Assembly (NCBI GenBank): GCA_013433145.1
Contig: JACCHR010000027.1
Location: 208,469 to 272,468 of the forward strand
Length of the DNA stretch: 64,000 nucleotides
Source: Ascaris suum
Lineage: Eukaryota; Nematoda; Chromadorea; Rhabditida; Ascarididae
Direction: 5' to 3'
A program made the translations under genes and the position numbers. The notes under the pieces were generated by a model that was not told the origin of the DNA, did no database searches, and worked only from the letters and a program-made list of their open reading frames with translations. Below, in pieces: positions 1 to 12,300 of this stretch (positions within the stretch are counted from its first letter, which is position 1; each line of letters opens with the position of its first letter).

Positions 1-66
1 ATTTTTGTGAACATTAAAAGCATTTTTATATGTCACTAGTTTATAACGAGTGCAGTGTGAGTTCAG

Positions 67-488
67 GCAGCAGAACGTACGTTTATTTGTTACATTGGAT
101 AGTTTCGACGGTGAGCTGAGTGAAGTGCTATTGTCGGATACGCTTCGCAAAGTGCTTTCCACCCAGCGATTCGTCATTGTTCATGGACTTCCGGTCCTCC
201 AGGTATATCTTTCTTATCCGCGTTGTTTGTTATTATATCATATTTGCTAATTTTTGCGATGATCTATTAAATCGACCTCAATTCTACGTTTATGCTTAGG
301 CATTAATTGTTGAATTTTTTGATTCAAAACGAATAAAATCACAACAATAAAATTTATTGAGTATAATCTAGATCAGAATTTCTTCACGACTTGAATTTCG
401 TTCCTACTTGGCCGTGCCTTATGTGCTGTAGGTGCTTAGAAGTGATGTTGCAAATGCAGACATTGAACGGATGGGTGCATTCAAATAA
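67..488 (+). CDS. 3' end of an unrecognised protein-coding gene (last two exons)
   Basis: Two exons join cleanly in phase 0: 67-202 (acceptor ending GTTCAG at 66; an alternative acceptor TGCAG ends at 55) and 432-488 (acceptor CTGTAG, stop TAA 486-488). The donor is CAG|GTATAT at 203. The visible C-terminal tail is about 63 residues and includes LFVTLDSFDGELSEVLL and, after the junction, SDVANADIERMGAFK. It reads as a soluble alpha/beta region without membrane segments. The rest of the gene lies left of the window. I do not recognise the family. Support comes from the matched splice signals, the open frame across the junction and a codon use like that of the other genes. Confidence 0.5.
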
Positions 489-3400
489 ATTGAAAAACAC
501 ACCAAAAGGGCTTTTTGCCAGAGCAGTAAGCCATTAATGAACATTCGCTATAGTGATATGTGTTTGTTGCGAATCTTCTGCAAGATTTATTTTAAGACAA
601 CAAATGCAATATTTAAGACACTTTTAATACCTTCAATAAATTTCGATGTTGAAGGACAACTTAAAAATCAGTGCAAAGGTCATATCGCGATGTCGGTTTC
701 ATCCATCGAGTTCCTTCATTCTGGCTTCAATGATGCCCACATATTGTGTGCAGAGATAATGCACAGGTTGACCGGATCGATGTTACCTGAAAAGGTGTTG
801 TTAGAGGTCAAATCGTTACTTCCTATCCTTATAACACTCGTTTTAGCACCCAGCCGGTCACGGTTAGCACTGGGATAATGATTTGGATTAGTATTTAATT
901 GAATATTGCATCGTTTAAATCACAGCATGTAAAGAGAGCAATTGCTTGCTTGATTGCTTAACTGCCCGTTGGATCAGTCATATTAACTATATTTTATGCG
1001 ACCATAAGGACCAACCGGTGAACGCTGACGCGTATGCAAATTTATTTCCGTAGTGAATTAACTGCTGAAGCATTGTTTTGCAGATGTACACGAAGCAAAA
1101 AGTGGAGAAGGATTTCGAAAGACTCCATTCACGCATATTCAGACCGAAGTGATGTTTGAGATGAATGATATGCGTTGTTGCCGTGTTGAAAGATGTCATG
1201 CGTGAAAAGCTGGGATCCAGATTTCTGCACTCTTCCAGCTCGGATTCGTTCACCATGCCCAACATTTCGTAGAGGATGAGAAATTCGAGTTTCAAAGATT
1301 TGCACTTTCAGCGGGGATAGCAAATGTAAGGTAGTAAAATATGAATTAGGGTTGCACTAAAGGCGGGGGGATGCAACATTATAAGAGGGGACTGTGAGAG
1401 GAGGAATTTTTTGCTTTGATATGCCTGACAAGTCTTTTGCAAATGCTAGAGGAAATATCAAGGGATGAGGCATATTTGTCAGTACGATTAATGTAGTCAA
1501 AATTTTTTCAGGCAAATGTTCTGCAAGTTGAAAAAAATAAGCACTGTACGCGGCAAGTGTAGAAGTGGCGTTGATAACATGGGATAGAGTAAATAAAATG
1601 CGTTGGTAACCAAAAGTTTCTGAATGCTGGGAACGTGGAAAAGCAATGGCGAGGTTGCATTCCTGTTGGTGCACTGCAAGAGGTAATATGAATCGGTTGT
1701 CTAGTCTAAAGGAGACTGGCTGTAATTTGGCCTAAACTGCAACGCTTAATAGTAGAACGTGTAGTTGCTATGCTGGTCACTGAAACTATAGAGTTTTCAA
1801 AATGATTGAAACTTTGCTCTTAGATGTTTATCCTTTACTATCATGCACTTATAGAGGCATTCGGCCTAATCGGGCAAGGATGAACATCGATAATTTTTGG
1901 CGTTCAATGATTGCGCTTGTATCCGTTATGGGTAACTAATCTAGGTTCATGTTTTCATATGATTGTGTTGTGTACAGATGTTTATTTTGACGGTTGTTAT
2001 AAGAGGTTGCTTGTTGATGAACTTTTAAAATGAATCGTTTTGGACATTATCAATGTCTTCTTTTTTGTTCTCAGGAGACGTCTTTTACGTGCGATATAAG
2101 TTACATTTCTTTTGCCGGTTTGCTGGATGTTTATGAAAGGTTTGTTTGTTATTCAGCTTCATTACCTCACGTTTTCCTTCCGTGGCAGGTGTTCCCAAAT
2201 GGGCATTTCTCGCTGCTATATGCATATGTATATATGGTAACAGTATACCTGTATAAGCAGCATCGTATTTTTATAGAATTTCAGTGTTAAAACGGAGCGT
2301 TTATAATATGCGACCAAACTGGAGCCCGTTCAAGCAAAGTAGTTAAAGGCGAAATAGATTTCACAGGTTTTGATACAAAAATGACCCGGAGTTCTCATAT
2401 ATGAGTCAGAAAGATAGTCGCACCTCCATCCAAAGGTGAACGGACGTATCTTTTGTATCCCCGTGCCAGAACATAGAAGGTTTATTTGAAGTTGTGGAGT
2501 TGCTTACGCTCATTTCAAATAGGATTTACGTAAGATGTAACAAATTGGCGACGATCAACTATTCGCAGACTCTGGCGCGGAGAGCGTTCCAACAGTGTTA
2601 TGAGTTTATCGTGTGCAATCAGAGGAGGTATCGAATGGGAACTTGTCCTTTCACGATATAACGGGTCATTTACCTTTTCTTTGCCCTCTCTTGCATTCCA
2701 CACAGCACCATGCTCACGTTTGTTGTTCCGCATTTCAGTGGGGATATATTATGCCATATAGCGAAGAAGCAGTAATGGAAAAATTACAACAATAAAAAGC
2801 TGATACTGCGAACCATGGAAGTAAACTGTTGTTTGCTTAGGCGCTGCTTCGAGTGTATAGCTTTTGGAGGATGGCGCCGAAATGTGTGATCCTATCCCTG
2901 CTCAAACATAACTCCTTTCTGTTAAAAACATAGCCATTTTATAGAAATGGTGAACCTTGGGCAGGTATTTAGGGTTGGCAGATGAACTTTCGCTTGTTTA
3001 AGGGTGTCTTCACGAATGGACAGCACTTTCTTTCGCGGAGGTAGTGAAACGCAAGGGAACGTGCGCTGATTTTGAGAGATGTGAAATACAGAGCCTACTT
3101 TCCAGGTTTCTAATAATTCAGCAAAATGAAATCCGGAATTCCGCTTTTTAACTCGGCCGGCTTAACGTTTTTTTACCTGACCCGATTAAATATATGTTGA
3201 CTTTAGAAGCAGAGCACTTTCCCACATCAGAAGCAGTACATTTTCTTCCCTTAGAAGCAGCACAAAATATGGGCATAGAGAGTTCCATCATAGAGATCAG
3301 CGGAAGAGGTGCTCCATTTTTATTTAAACGCGCAATATCTCATAGCAGTGTAACACCTGCTGACAATCGGCAAGAGGGCAAATTGATATTTCCATACGAA

Positions 3401-4270
3401 AGTATAAAACAACAACACACCTTCACAGTGCCACATCACAAATCCCATCACTATAGATTGCAATCTTTCTCGAAACGGGCGTCTAAACTACAGCTTTTCA
3501 ACATCCGATCCTTTTTCAACACCACATTTACGCAGCAACACATGCCTTCATTGTATCTACCAATCCTAAATTCCCATTCAGCCCGACCGCTTTAAAGTTT
3601 GCGATGACTATTGAATTAATGAACTTCGTGGAGGACCTATCATCTTCATATTTCCTTCCCATCGAACTCATCCATCGAAAACACTATTTTGTCGCTACGC
3701 GCGGTAGTGTGGATAAAATGGTGGTCACAGACGCCACCTCCTTCGCATCCCCACCCCCTCCTTCGCACCCACATCAGTTCCGCAATTGGCTTTAAGGAAT
3801 ATTTTTTAAAGATCTGAGTGCTTTTTCTCTTCTTCGTGTAACGTCCCATATGCTGTATATGCAAATGATTTATAGTCACTAAACTTTTGCTGAAGTCAGT
3901 TTTATAGACATTACTCAAAGATTATGTTAGGGGCTTAAGTTGTAACCTGCTCATAAGGACAGTTTCAAGTGATTGTGGTTTCACTAGAATCCGCATTCAA
4001 CAGACAACCATCGAACTCACGGAGCGTGGAATTCCTGTGTACATCTACGGAAGGGAAAGGACACTTACTTTTATGTGGCTATGGCATTTGACTAAAGAGT
4101 CCTTGTGGATTATCACTACGGTTCACTGTGGAAACAGACGAAAGATATTTGCGCGCTTATGAGAATGTCATTCCAGGCCTTTGTGCAACGACCTTCGTAA
4201 TCACCTTTCGCTACTTCAATGCGATAGATTTTAATGAGGGGGCATTGATTGCAGAGGTGCAGTGGTGGTG
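489..4270. other. Intergenic, no confident gene
   Basis: AT-rich DNA between the first gene and the candidate exon at 4271. The only long open frame is 3194-3595 on the + strand (133 codons, starting from a TTG), whose first part repeats a motif of the kind EAxHFP three times. It shows no recognisable domain and no clear splice signals. The short antisense open frames between 987 and 2733 are uninformative. Confidence 0.5.
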
Positions 4271-4447
4271 ATGCAGCGTATCGTGAAGGGAGACTCACCT
4301 AAGGTGAGGTTCTCTGAGTGCGAGGAAGAGAGCTCGAAGGTGGAGGTATCATCTGGGCGGAGCCGGTCTTTTACTGATGAACACTCGGACGAAACCGAGG
4401 AAACCAGTTTGTACACAACGTTCGTTGCTCATGTTTTGCTTGTTCAG
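4271..4447 (+). CDS. Candidate isolated exon, possibly a first coding exon
   Basis: An ATG at 4271 opens 59 codons ending at a good donor (CAG|GTAAAC, 4448). A TTGCAG acceptor ends at 4251, 20 nt upstream. The peptide starts MQRIVKGDSPKVRF, continues through an acidic, serine-rich stretch (SDETEETS), and ends in a hydrophobic run (TTFVAHVLLVQ) that could begin a membrane helix. Composition looks coding, unlike its surroundings. No partner exon was found: joining it to the next acceptor at 5727 puts it out of frame with the phosphatidylserine synthase start and gives a stop after 11 codons. It may be an alternative 5' exon or part of another gene. Unrecognised. Confidence 0.35.
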
Positions 4448-5727
4448 GTAAACTTAGTAAAGTAGAGCAGCTGAGGATACCGGGAAATTGTATAGCGTTA
4501 ATTTGGAATGTACGAGGTTGATTGGTTGAAATTTTTACTCAGAAGAATAGGGAAAGCTGCAAATAGCAGCAGAAATATATGTAAACAAATAAGGGAGGAA
4601 GCAAACGAGCCAAACCTGCGAGGAACTACCTGAGGGAGACTGTTTGCTGAGGAGTTATAGATTTCAAAGAACGGCAGGTGTGTGTGTCATGGCGACGGTT
4701 GTGTCATCGCTGGAGTGAATAAGTCGTAGGTTTAAAATGTTGCGGAACACTCCATGGTGGGAGATTGCGCTAGCGATGACGAGATTTTGTGTTCAATGGT
4801 CACTGTTAATAGCGTCCAGCTGGTGTGTCCCGTATGTCTGATGAACTTTTCAGAATCACAGCTGTATTTGTTATCTGAGGGGTGCGCACGCTATGGCTCA
4901 TTCCAAGCTGGAGTGCTGCAACTGCGCGCGGTCACTATTTTTTTTCTATTCATTAGTCGTTTCCGACTACTCATAAGCGCTGCTTCCAATCCTCTAGCGG
5001 AACACTCCTGCTTGGCTTTAAACGTTTACCTCGCAGTTTCTTTTTCTTCCTTGAAGGCTCCAAAAAAGGTACTGTACCTACTTTTCCTCGAGTTATTCCA
5101 GCAAAGCTTGGTGGAGTCTCCTTCTTATTTAGCCAATGAATTTGGAGATGTACGAAGTGGACGCCAAGGAAAATGAAGGCGAATTTCCGAATTGAAGCGT
5201 ACACAGTTACCTTCCTTAACGCCCGTGGTCAAATGACTAACTCCTGCTCGTACATTAGTGATAGAGATCTAGGTAATCGGGGGTTCCAGTGGAATCCGAT
5301 GTGCACGAAAAGTTATATTTTTTTGCAGAAATCTAAATCTTGCATAAAACTCTAGCACACTGTTGTATGTTGTTCTCTGCAGACCTTCATTCTTGGTACT
5401 TTCTATTTTGGTATGCGTTCGGTATGCAAAGGAAGCGAAAGAATTTCTCTGGCTTGAGGGAGCTGAGGTCGCATCACTCAATTTCAGAATATCTGCAACT
5501 CCATAACCACTCAGAAAACGGTTTCTTCGGAAGAAATTTTTGCAGACTTTTACGTTTCAGTAAAGCATTTGCCGGCGTGCTGCAGTTTCATTAAGGATGT
5601 TTTCATCCCTCAGAGTTTACTCACAGCCTACCAAACCTCTGCATCTAGTGGATATCACATCCCAGAACTTATGGCACCGTCCAATCCCAGGTTCTGTGAC
5701 AAAACTCCGACTGACTGCTACTTGCAG
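4448..5727. other. Region upstream of the phosphatidylserine synthase gene
   Basis: About 1.3 kb with no supported exon. Short open frames at 4754-5176 and 5597-5730 have no splice context or family resemblance. The promoter or operon linkage of the next gene would lie here, but I see no recognisable element. Confidence 0.4.
5721..5727 (+). promoter_or_regulatory. Probable spliced-leader trans-splice acceptor of the phosphatidylserine synthase gene
   Basis: The acceptor CTTGCAG ends 13 nt before the ATG at 5741. No upstream exon joins it in frame, so a spliced leader is the simplest explanation, as is common in nematodes. This is inferred from position only. Confidence 0.45.
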
Positions 5728-5740
5728 GTCTTCATCACAT

Positions 5741-8700
5741 ATGCGACGTCGAAGTCGAACTGAAGTTGAACGTATATATTACCAAATGATCAACGAGCGG
5801 GTTGTGAATGACGTCACTCTGGAATTCTTCTATAAGCCTCACACGGTGACTGCGTTAGTCGGAATTTGCGCCTTCCTGCTGGCACCTTCTTTCACCAGGT
5901 TATTATTTCTTTTCATTGCTTCCTTTTTTCTCACGTTCCGCATTATCGCCAGATTCTTCTAGTTGCTCCTTTTTCGCTATTATGTCAGATTCTTCTAATT
6001 GCTCTTTTTTCGCCATTATTGCTTTATTCTTCCACTTGCTCCTTTTTCGCTATTTGCTAGCTTCTAATGCCACTGACAGTCTGCAATGGTCGATGCGAGT
6101 TTTTAATTTCGATTTCGGTCTGTGCTATAAGCCTTCGTAATTATTGCAGTAGTCGTTGATATCCGTCCCTGCAATGCGTTTGTATGTTCATCTTTCGTAC
6201 CGAATCAGCATTCACCTGGTTATTTGCTTTGCCAGCTGAGTGCGCGTATTTCATAAGACTTCATGTGTTATTCACTGACTGTTCCTGTTTCCCAGCGGCC
6301 ATATCTGTATATTTTGTAACATGCGTCTCGGGGCTGTTCACATAGGTGCTGTGGGTTTGGGAGTGTTCTCGTTGTTTCCGTATTAAGAAATCGCGAATTG
6401 TAGAAAAAAGAGAGGGCGAAGCTGTCTTCTTTTTGACTGCTGTGATATCTGTTCAATACTTCCTAGCCAACCGGCGTCGTAATTTTTCGACAAATAATAA
6501 AAACCCTCGATAATGTTTTAGTCTAGGTCGACCATCCGTGAAGGTGCTCCACAAAAATTCACATTTTCCAACCTAACCAACTGTTTATGGCAAACTTGAT
6601 TGTTGTAAAATGCAACCCGACTTGTTGTAAGGTACATGCAAATTTCCAGATTGCTATGGTTCCTATAGCTCATTAAGACGTTGGTGATCAACTGGGAGTT
6701 GGGAGCGGGCGGTAATTCAATAGCTTAGTCTATAAGTCCCATGTGTTTCATCTCCGACTTTAGTGGCCCTGAGTTCATATCGAATCGAATCTTTTATTGC
6801 ACTGCTATATCACGTTTTTATATATGGTGAAAGAATGCAAAATGAATTTTTTGAACTGCGAGCAAATTTAAGCGTTTATATTGTTGTAGACTAATATGGC
6901 AGCAGTCTGCAACATTCAGCAACATGGATTGGTGGCGTTTTCGATATCCATGAGCTCCATGTCTTTTGGCATTCCTTTCACCTCGGTCACAGAGACAGTG
7001 TTGATGCTTAGATGTGCTTCTGTATAGTTTTTATATTCGTTCGCTTACGTAAGTGTTCGTATGTTTGAAGATTCGTACGGTTCGCTTCACTCTAGAAGAT
7101 TAGCGCTACATTCGGTTATCGGTCTTATTCAATATATACCTTCGTTGATGTGCGAATGGTGAATTCTCTCAGGCCACAGATCCTTTCGTCGGTGTTTATG
7201 CAGTGAACCTATTCTGTCTTGAACTGTCAGAGAGACGTATATACATATTGCACATAAACGTGTCTTCCCAAATGAGCTTTACAAGCGCAGATATGCAAAA
7301 TCACACAAATGGAATGCAGTGGCAATCGAAATACTGATATGGTTTAGTAAAGAGGTAGGAGGAATTTCTTTCGAATAAGGGACCTTCGATACTTATGAGG
7401 ATGTATTCGCGTAGAGGGACTTCCACATTCCGGCAAAGGAATTTTAGTGGTCCTCTCGTTGTTCCGCGCCCGTGGGACGAAGTATTGATGTTGCTTTATA
7501 TATGCACGACTGAGCGGCATTCTGTACAGCGTACAGATATTCAATTTCATTCTACGGACCTCATGTGCATTACAAATGAAAAAGTCGTTATTTTATTCAC
7601 CTAAATTGTTTCAAATCTTCGACTTGCATTATTTCTTCAGGTTTGGTTCTAGTATTACCCAAGTACAGACCTGAAATACAAAAATCATTATTTCGGATCT
7701 TCAGCGCAATTTATCAAAGTCAATCCTACGAATGAAATGCTTTTCATTTCAAGCCATTCATTTCTTTGTTATATGAAAGACTGCTTTTACGCACTCCAAT
7801 ACAAAGATTTGAGGGAATGGGTGAATTCATGTTAGTTTACAGATGTCTGGCAGTGTTCGACTCTTTAGGTTTTTCAGCTCGAATTTTGCCGATTTGTGTT
7901 GATCGTCGACTAAGCTCAGACGTCACACGATTATCGGTTGTTTTTTGTACTAAAATCATTTTCTGCTGCATTCTTTCATGCAGCTTTCCTCTTGTCTTGT
8001 TCTTTCGGATGGCGCATTGAGGAGTTGGCTCTATTGTCTGTTGGCTATCGATTCCGCAGGTTTCTTAGATTGAACTGGCGTTAGCATGCTGAGTTGTCCT
8101 CGGCTGTGCTATTCGCCAATATTTGCTGTATGGTCAGATATTTGCCGATTTTGGTTAAGTCTTTGATAGAACTGGACTTTTAAAAAAGACTCTTGAAGAT
8201 CTTTTTGGATCGCATATGAAGATTTGCGAACCAATTCACTGATGGACTTTGCACATTACTGATTTTTTGTGAACCTTGCGTCATGATACAGTGCGAAAAT
8301 TCCTTTTAAATCAAGGTTAGTAGGTCGCTAAAAGTAGCTGCTAAAGCTGATATGAAGGCTTGAGCAGTGCCATCGCTTGAAGTGATTTCGATCTTCTAGT
8401 TCGCTAAAAGTAGCTGCTAAAGCTGATATGAAGGCTTGAGCGGTACCATCGCTTGAAGTGATTTCGATCTTCAGTGACGAAAAAAGCGTCGAAACGTTTT
8501 CCTTTTGTTTTTAATTTTTTTTTCAACTACCTACCTTTTACTTCTTTCAGTAGTTCGTTAGCAAAGTTTCCGGTTTTTTATTTGCCGCCTTTTAATGACT
8601 GGTTCCGGAAGACTAGCAAATCGACGACCAGTTGCCCTCCATACAATTGGCGAATGGGTTGTTCATTGCAAGAAGGGTTGAGAAACGCAGGCTTTAGATG

Positions 8701-9237
8701 GACTCTAACTGACGGTAATAATTCTCACGCTGGCGATAATTCAGATGCCGATGCCCTACGCACTGAAATGACAACCTTCTGGGTACTGGTCCAGACTTTC
8801 AGATTTCTAGAGCTTGCTCAGAAAGATTTATAGAATCGATGAGCACGAGAATGTATACGGGATTCATAAGGAGCATTTTCAAACAGTATGGTTGTATGGC
8901 TCTTTAGTCTTGATTTTTTGATGAAAAGGTCGCGCAGCGTTGCGTGTTTTCATCTGTTAAGCACAGAAAGCACAGTTAACGCGACGCTGAATAAGCAGCA
9001 ACACTAGGTACTCATTGTTGTTACTGTATGAATGCTAGTTCAACTGAACGTCTAGGCGACCGGATTGCCTCGGGGAGAAACGTCGAATGGAATGATGGTT
9101 GTGTTTTTCAGGGAGGATGCTCACACGGATAATAACGTTTTAACAGGTCTCATCGCAACCGCAGTGCTCTTTCTTATTGTGAGTGCACTTGCTTTCCCTA
9201 ATGGTAAGTTCCTTGTTGTTTTATGGTGCTTTTATTA

Positions 9238-9319
<82 letters not shown>

Positions 9320-12300
9320 CTGGTTGTAGAAATCCTCAACCAAGAAGTTGGCTATTTTTCTGCACTGGGTTGGTCTTACGATGATCTTGCAAGTGCGAAT
9401 TGTCCATCGCGTTCCGATATTGGCTTTAGGCTACTCTACTGTTTAGGTTTTGTCGTGTTGGAGGTGATGATCACAGGCATGCAGACGGATACGGGCTCAG
9501 ATTGTCGAGTGGGCGGGCATAATTCGTAGTGGTTATAAACACATTGTAGTTTTCTATAGTGCAGTTTCATGTCTTTGGGCTTTTTCAGGGTATAGTAAGT
9601 GGTCAAAGCGAGTCTGTGCAAAAGCACATATTTCTTATCACACACTCCTAATGTGGATAGTCTGATGCATGCCTAAATCCCAGACTACATGCATAAACAG
9701 AAGTTTTTGTATGACTGCGGGCCAGCTTTCAAATTGACCATCAAAATTCAGTGGGTACCCAAGAATACCTGGCAAACTGTAGGTGGATTTACGTTCAGTG
9801 ATTAATCACGAGTTCGTTATTGGTGTGCGAAACGAATCATACAGAAGTCGTCGATTGCGTTTACAGCAGCCGACGGTAGTAATTGTTGTTGAACGAGTTG
9901 TTTGCTTTTGCAGGGCCCTTCACTCGGCCGCACCCAGTTTTTTGGCGCATTATATTTGGATGCAGCGTCATTTATATAATGTTGCTGCAGTTTGCGCTCT
10001 TCCAGAATTTTAGTGACATCAAGCTGGTGCTTAAATGGCTCGACCCCGAAGGATTGAGCAGGGAAAAGCTCGAAGAAAAGGTGAATTTCATCTTATTTGC
10101 GAGTTTTATCTTTCCAAGTTAGGTTGATTTTGTATGTTTTAGTCGTATTTAATGTTTCGTTGGGAAATTGACCAAAGCAATATGCTGTTTTTATTTTGCC
10201 ATTCATAGGACAAAACAGAAAAGCGAAACTGATTGCTGTACCAACTTTCTAGTATAAATACGTTGGAGTTTCCTGTGGGGAACTAATTTATTTTTGATTC
10301 CTCTAATTTTATTGCTTTGGCTTTGCGCCGAACTTTAGTGCAGTTGCATGTGGTTTGCGCTAACCGTTGGAGGTATTTCGCTGCCTTATCTAGGATAACA
10401 TGATCTTTATAAATTCATTATTGATTCCTAGTGGCTATCTAGTGGACGAATGCTGTGCTCGGATGACCGTCAATCCCCAATGGAAGAAGTTTTAGTTGCT
10501 ATACAAAAGCACGATTCGCTTATGATGTTTTCTTATTCTCAAGAGCAGAGAATAGCACGGTGCATTTCACATATCAGTAATCCGTGCATCTGTATGGATG
10601 CATAAGTATTTGAAGGCCTATGCGGTGAACTGTTCGGATGTCACATTGGAGCGCATCTGGAGTTACATGGATATTTTCGTTGTTGGACACTTCTTGGGCT
10701 GGGCAATGAAGGCTCTACTTATTCGACATTCTATTATTTGTTGGTATATCAGCATCGCTTGGGAAATCACTGAGGTTCTTTCTGCTTATCATTTTATTAT
10801 AGCACTTTTCTCATTGATGAATCATCTGCTGCGAATGGTTGGGTTGCTTGCTGTCGCAATGGTCTGCTCTTTTTTATGTATTCATGGCAAGCTCAGCACG
10901 CTATAGAAGTGATTAATATTAACATGCGAAACAAAGATTGTTGCTGTTTCAGCGTGAATCGTCGAAGAGGATAGTCGGAGTTGAAACAAAACTTTTTAGG
11001 TCTGCAAGTTCTTGTAAGGTTAATAATTGCTTTTGTTGCACTTTTTTTCGGATATTAACAGTCGATTTTAGGTTGTATTTGCGCATCTTTTACCGAATTT
11101 CCAAGAATGTTGGTGGGATGCGATAGTTTTGGATGTGCTGCTTTGTAACGGATTGGGTATTTGGTTTGGCACATGGGTGGCTCGATTCTTCGAAATGCGT
11201 CAGTTTCATTGGGAAAGTATCAAGTATGTTTATTTTCTTCTGTTTCTGCTAGTTTCTTTCGGCGTTGGCGGTGGTCAGTAACCGGCCAAATTGTGACCTT
11301 TTTCGGCGTGACCCGAGGTCGTCCCATGTCTTGGGTTTCCTTTCTTCAGTTATTTGCTCGGCTTTCGACGTTCTCGGGACAATGCTGTGGGGCAGTTTGA
11401 TAACAAAGAGCAAGACTGTCCTCGAGGCAATGTATGTTGCATCTTTTTGTAAAATTCATCGTGCCTGCACCTCTTCTCTCCTTCCCGCAGTTCAGAGATT
11501 TATTTGTTGATCGTTGCCACTTCCGAAGAAGCATCTAGAAGCCGAGTGGCCAGAAAACTGCTCTTGAACTTTTATTTAATTCGGCTTCTAGTCTGTTTTC
11601 CGGTTACGGAGGTGGCATGGCGCCATGTTGCGACTACAGGATTTCTGAAAGCTTTGTAACACATTCTTCGTGCATACAATATATATCTGTCATAACACGC
11701 ATGTGGCAGCCTTCGCTACCACGGGACAGTTACTGCAACTTTTATAGCACTATATTCGACTGTAGTGGGATCCACTAAAATGTTGGGATAGCATCTCTCG
11801 CGAGGGCGGATGAAAAGTTGTAGTTCGTTTTGGGGATTGGATGTGAGGAATTAAACGGAAGTTGCATTAAAAGTGAATTAAGAGACATCAAGACTACGCG
11901 GGGCAAGTTCAAGCGTGCTGTGCTGCAGTTCACACCAGAGAGCTGGATTAAGGTCGACTGGTACAACAATTTTGCCTTACGCCGTACACTCGCCATCTAC
12001 GCATTCGTCATGATATGGCTAGTCGGTTTTTGAATGTGCTTTCATGTTTCATATGCGACTTTGAGTGGTGCAGGCAAACAGGAAATGGTCATGGTATAAT
12101 TTACTCAATGGAGTTGAAGCCTCATGCAAGCATCTAGTTTAGTAAGGGGACTGCCACGAACAAAAATTCAGAATATAGGGTGTCACTATTACTGTTTGAG
12201 GATCTTGGGAATGCTTTGCATTCGAAGATTCTTATAGCCTATGGCCGATTCAATCCAGCCTTACTAGATATTCCCACACTGGTAATCGACATTTTAAATC

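Noticed and set aside
8474..8833. 119-codon + frame in phosphatidylserine synthase intron 1
   Set aside because: No recognised motif or splice signal; its first part is a T-rich hydrophobic run.
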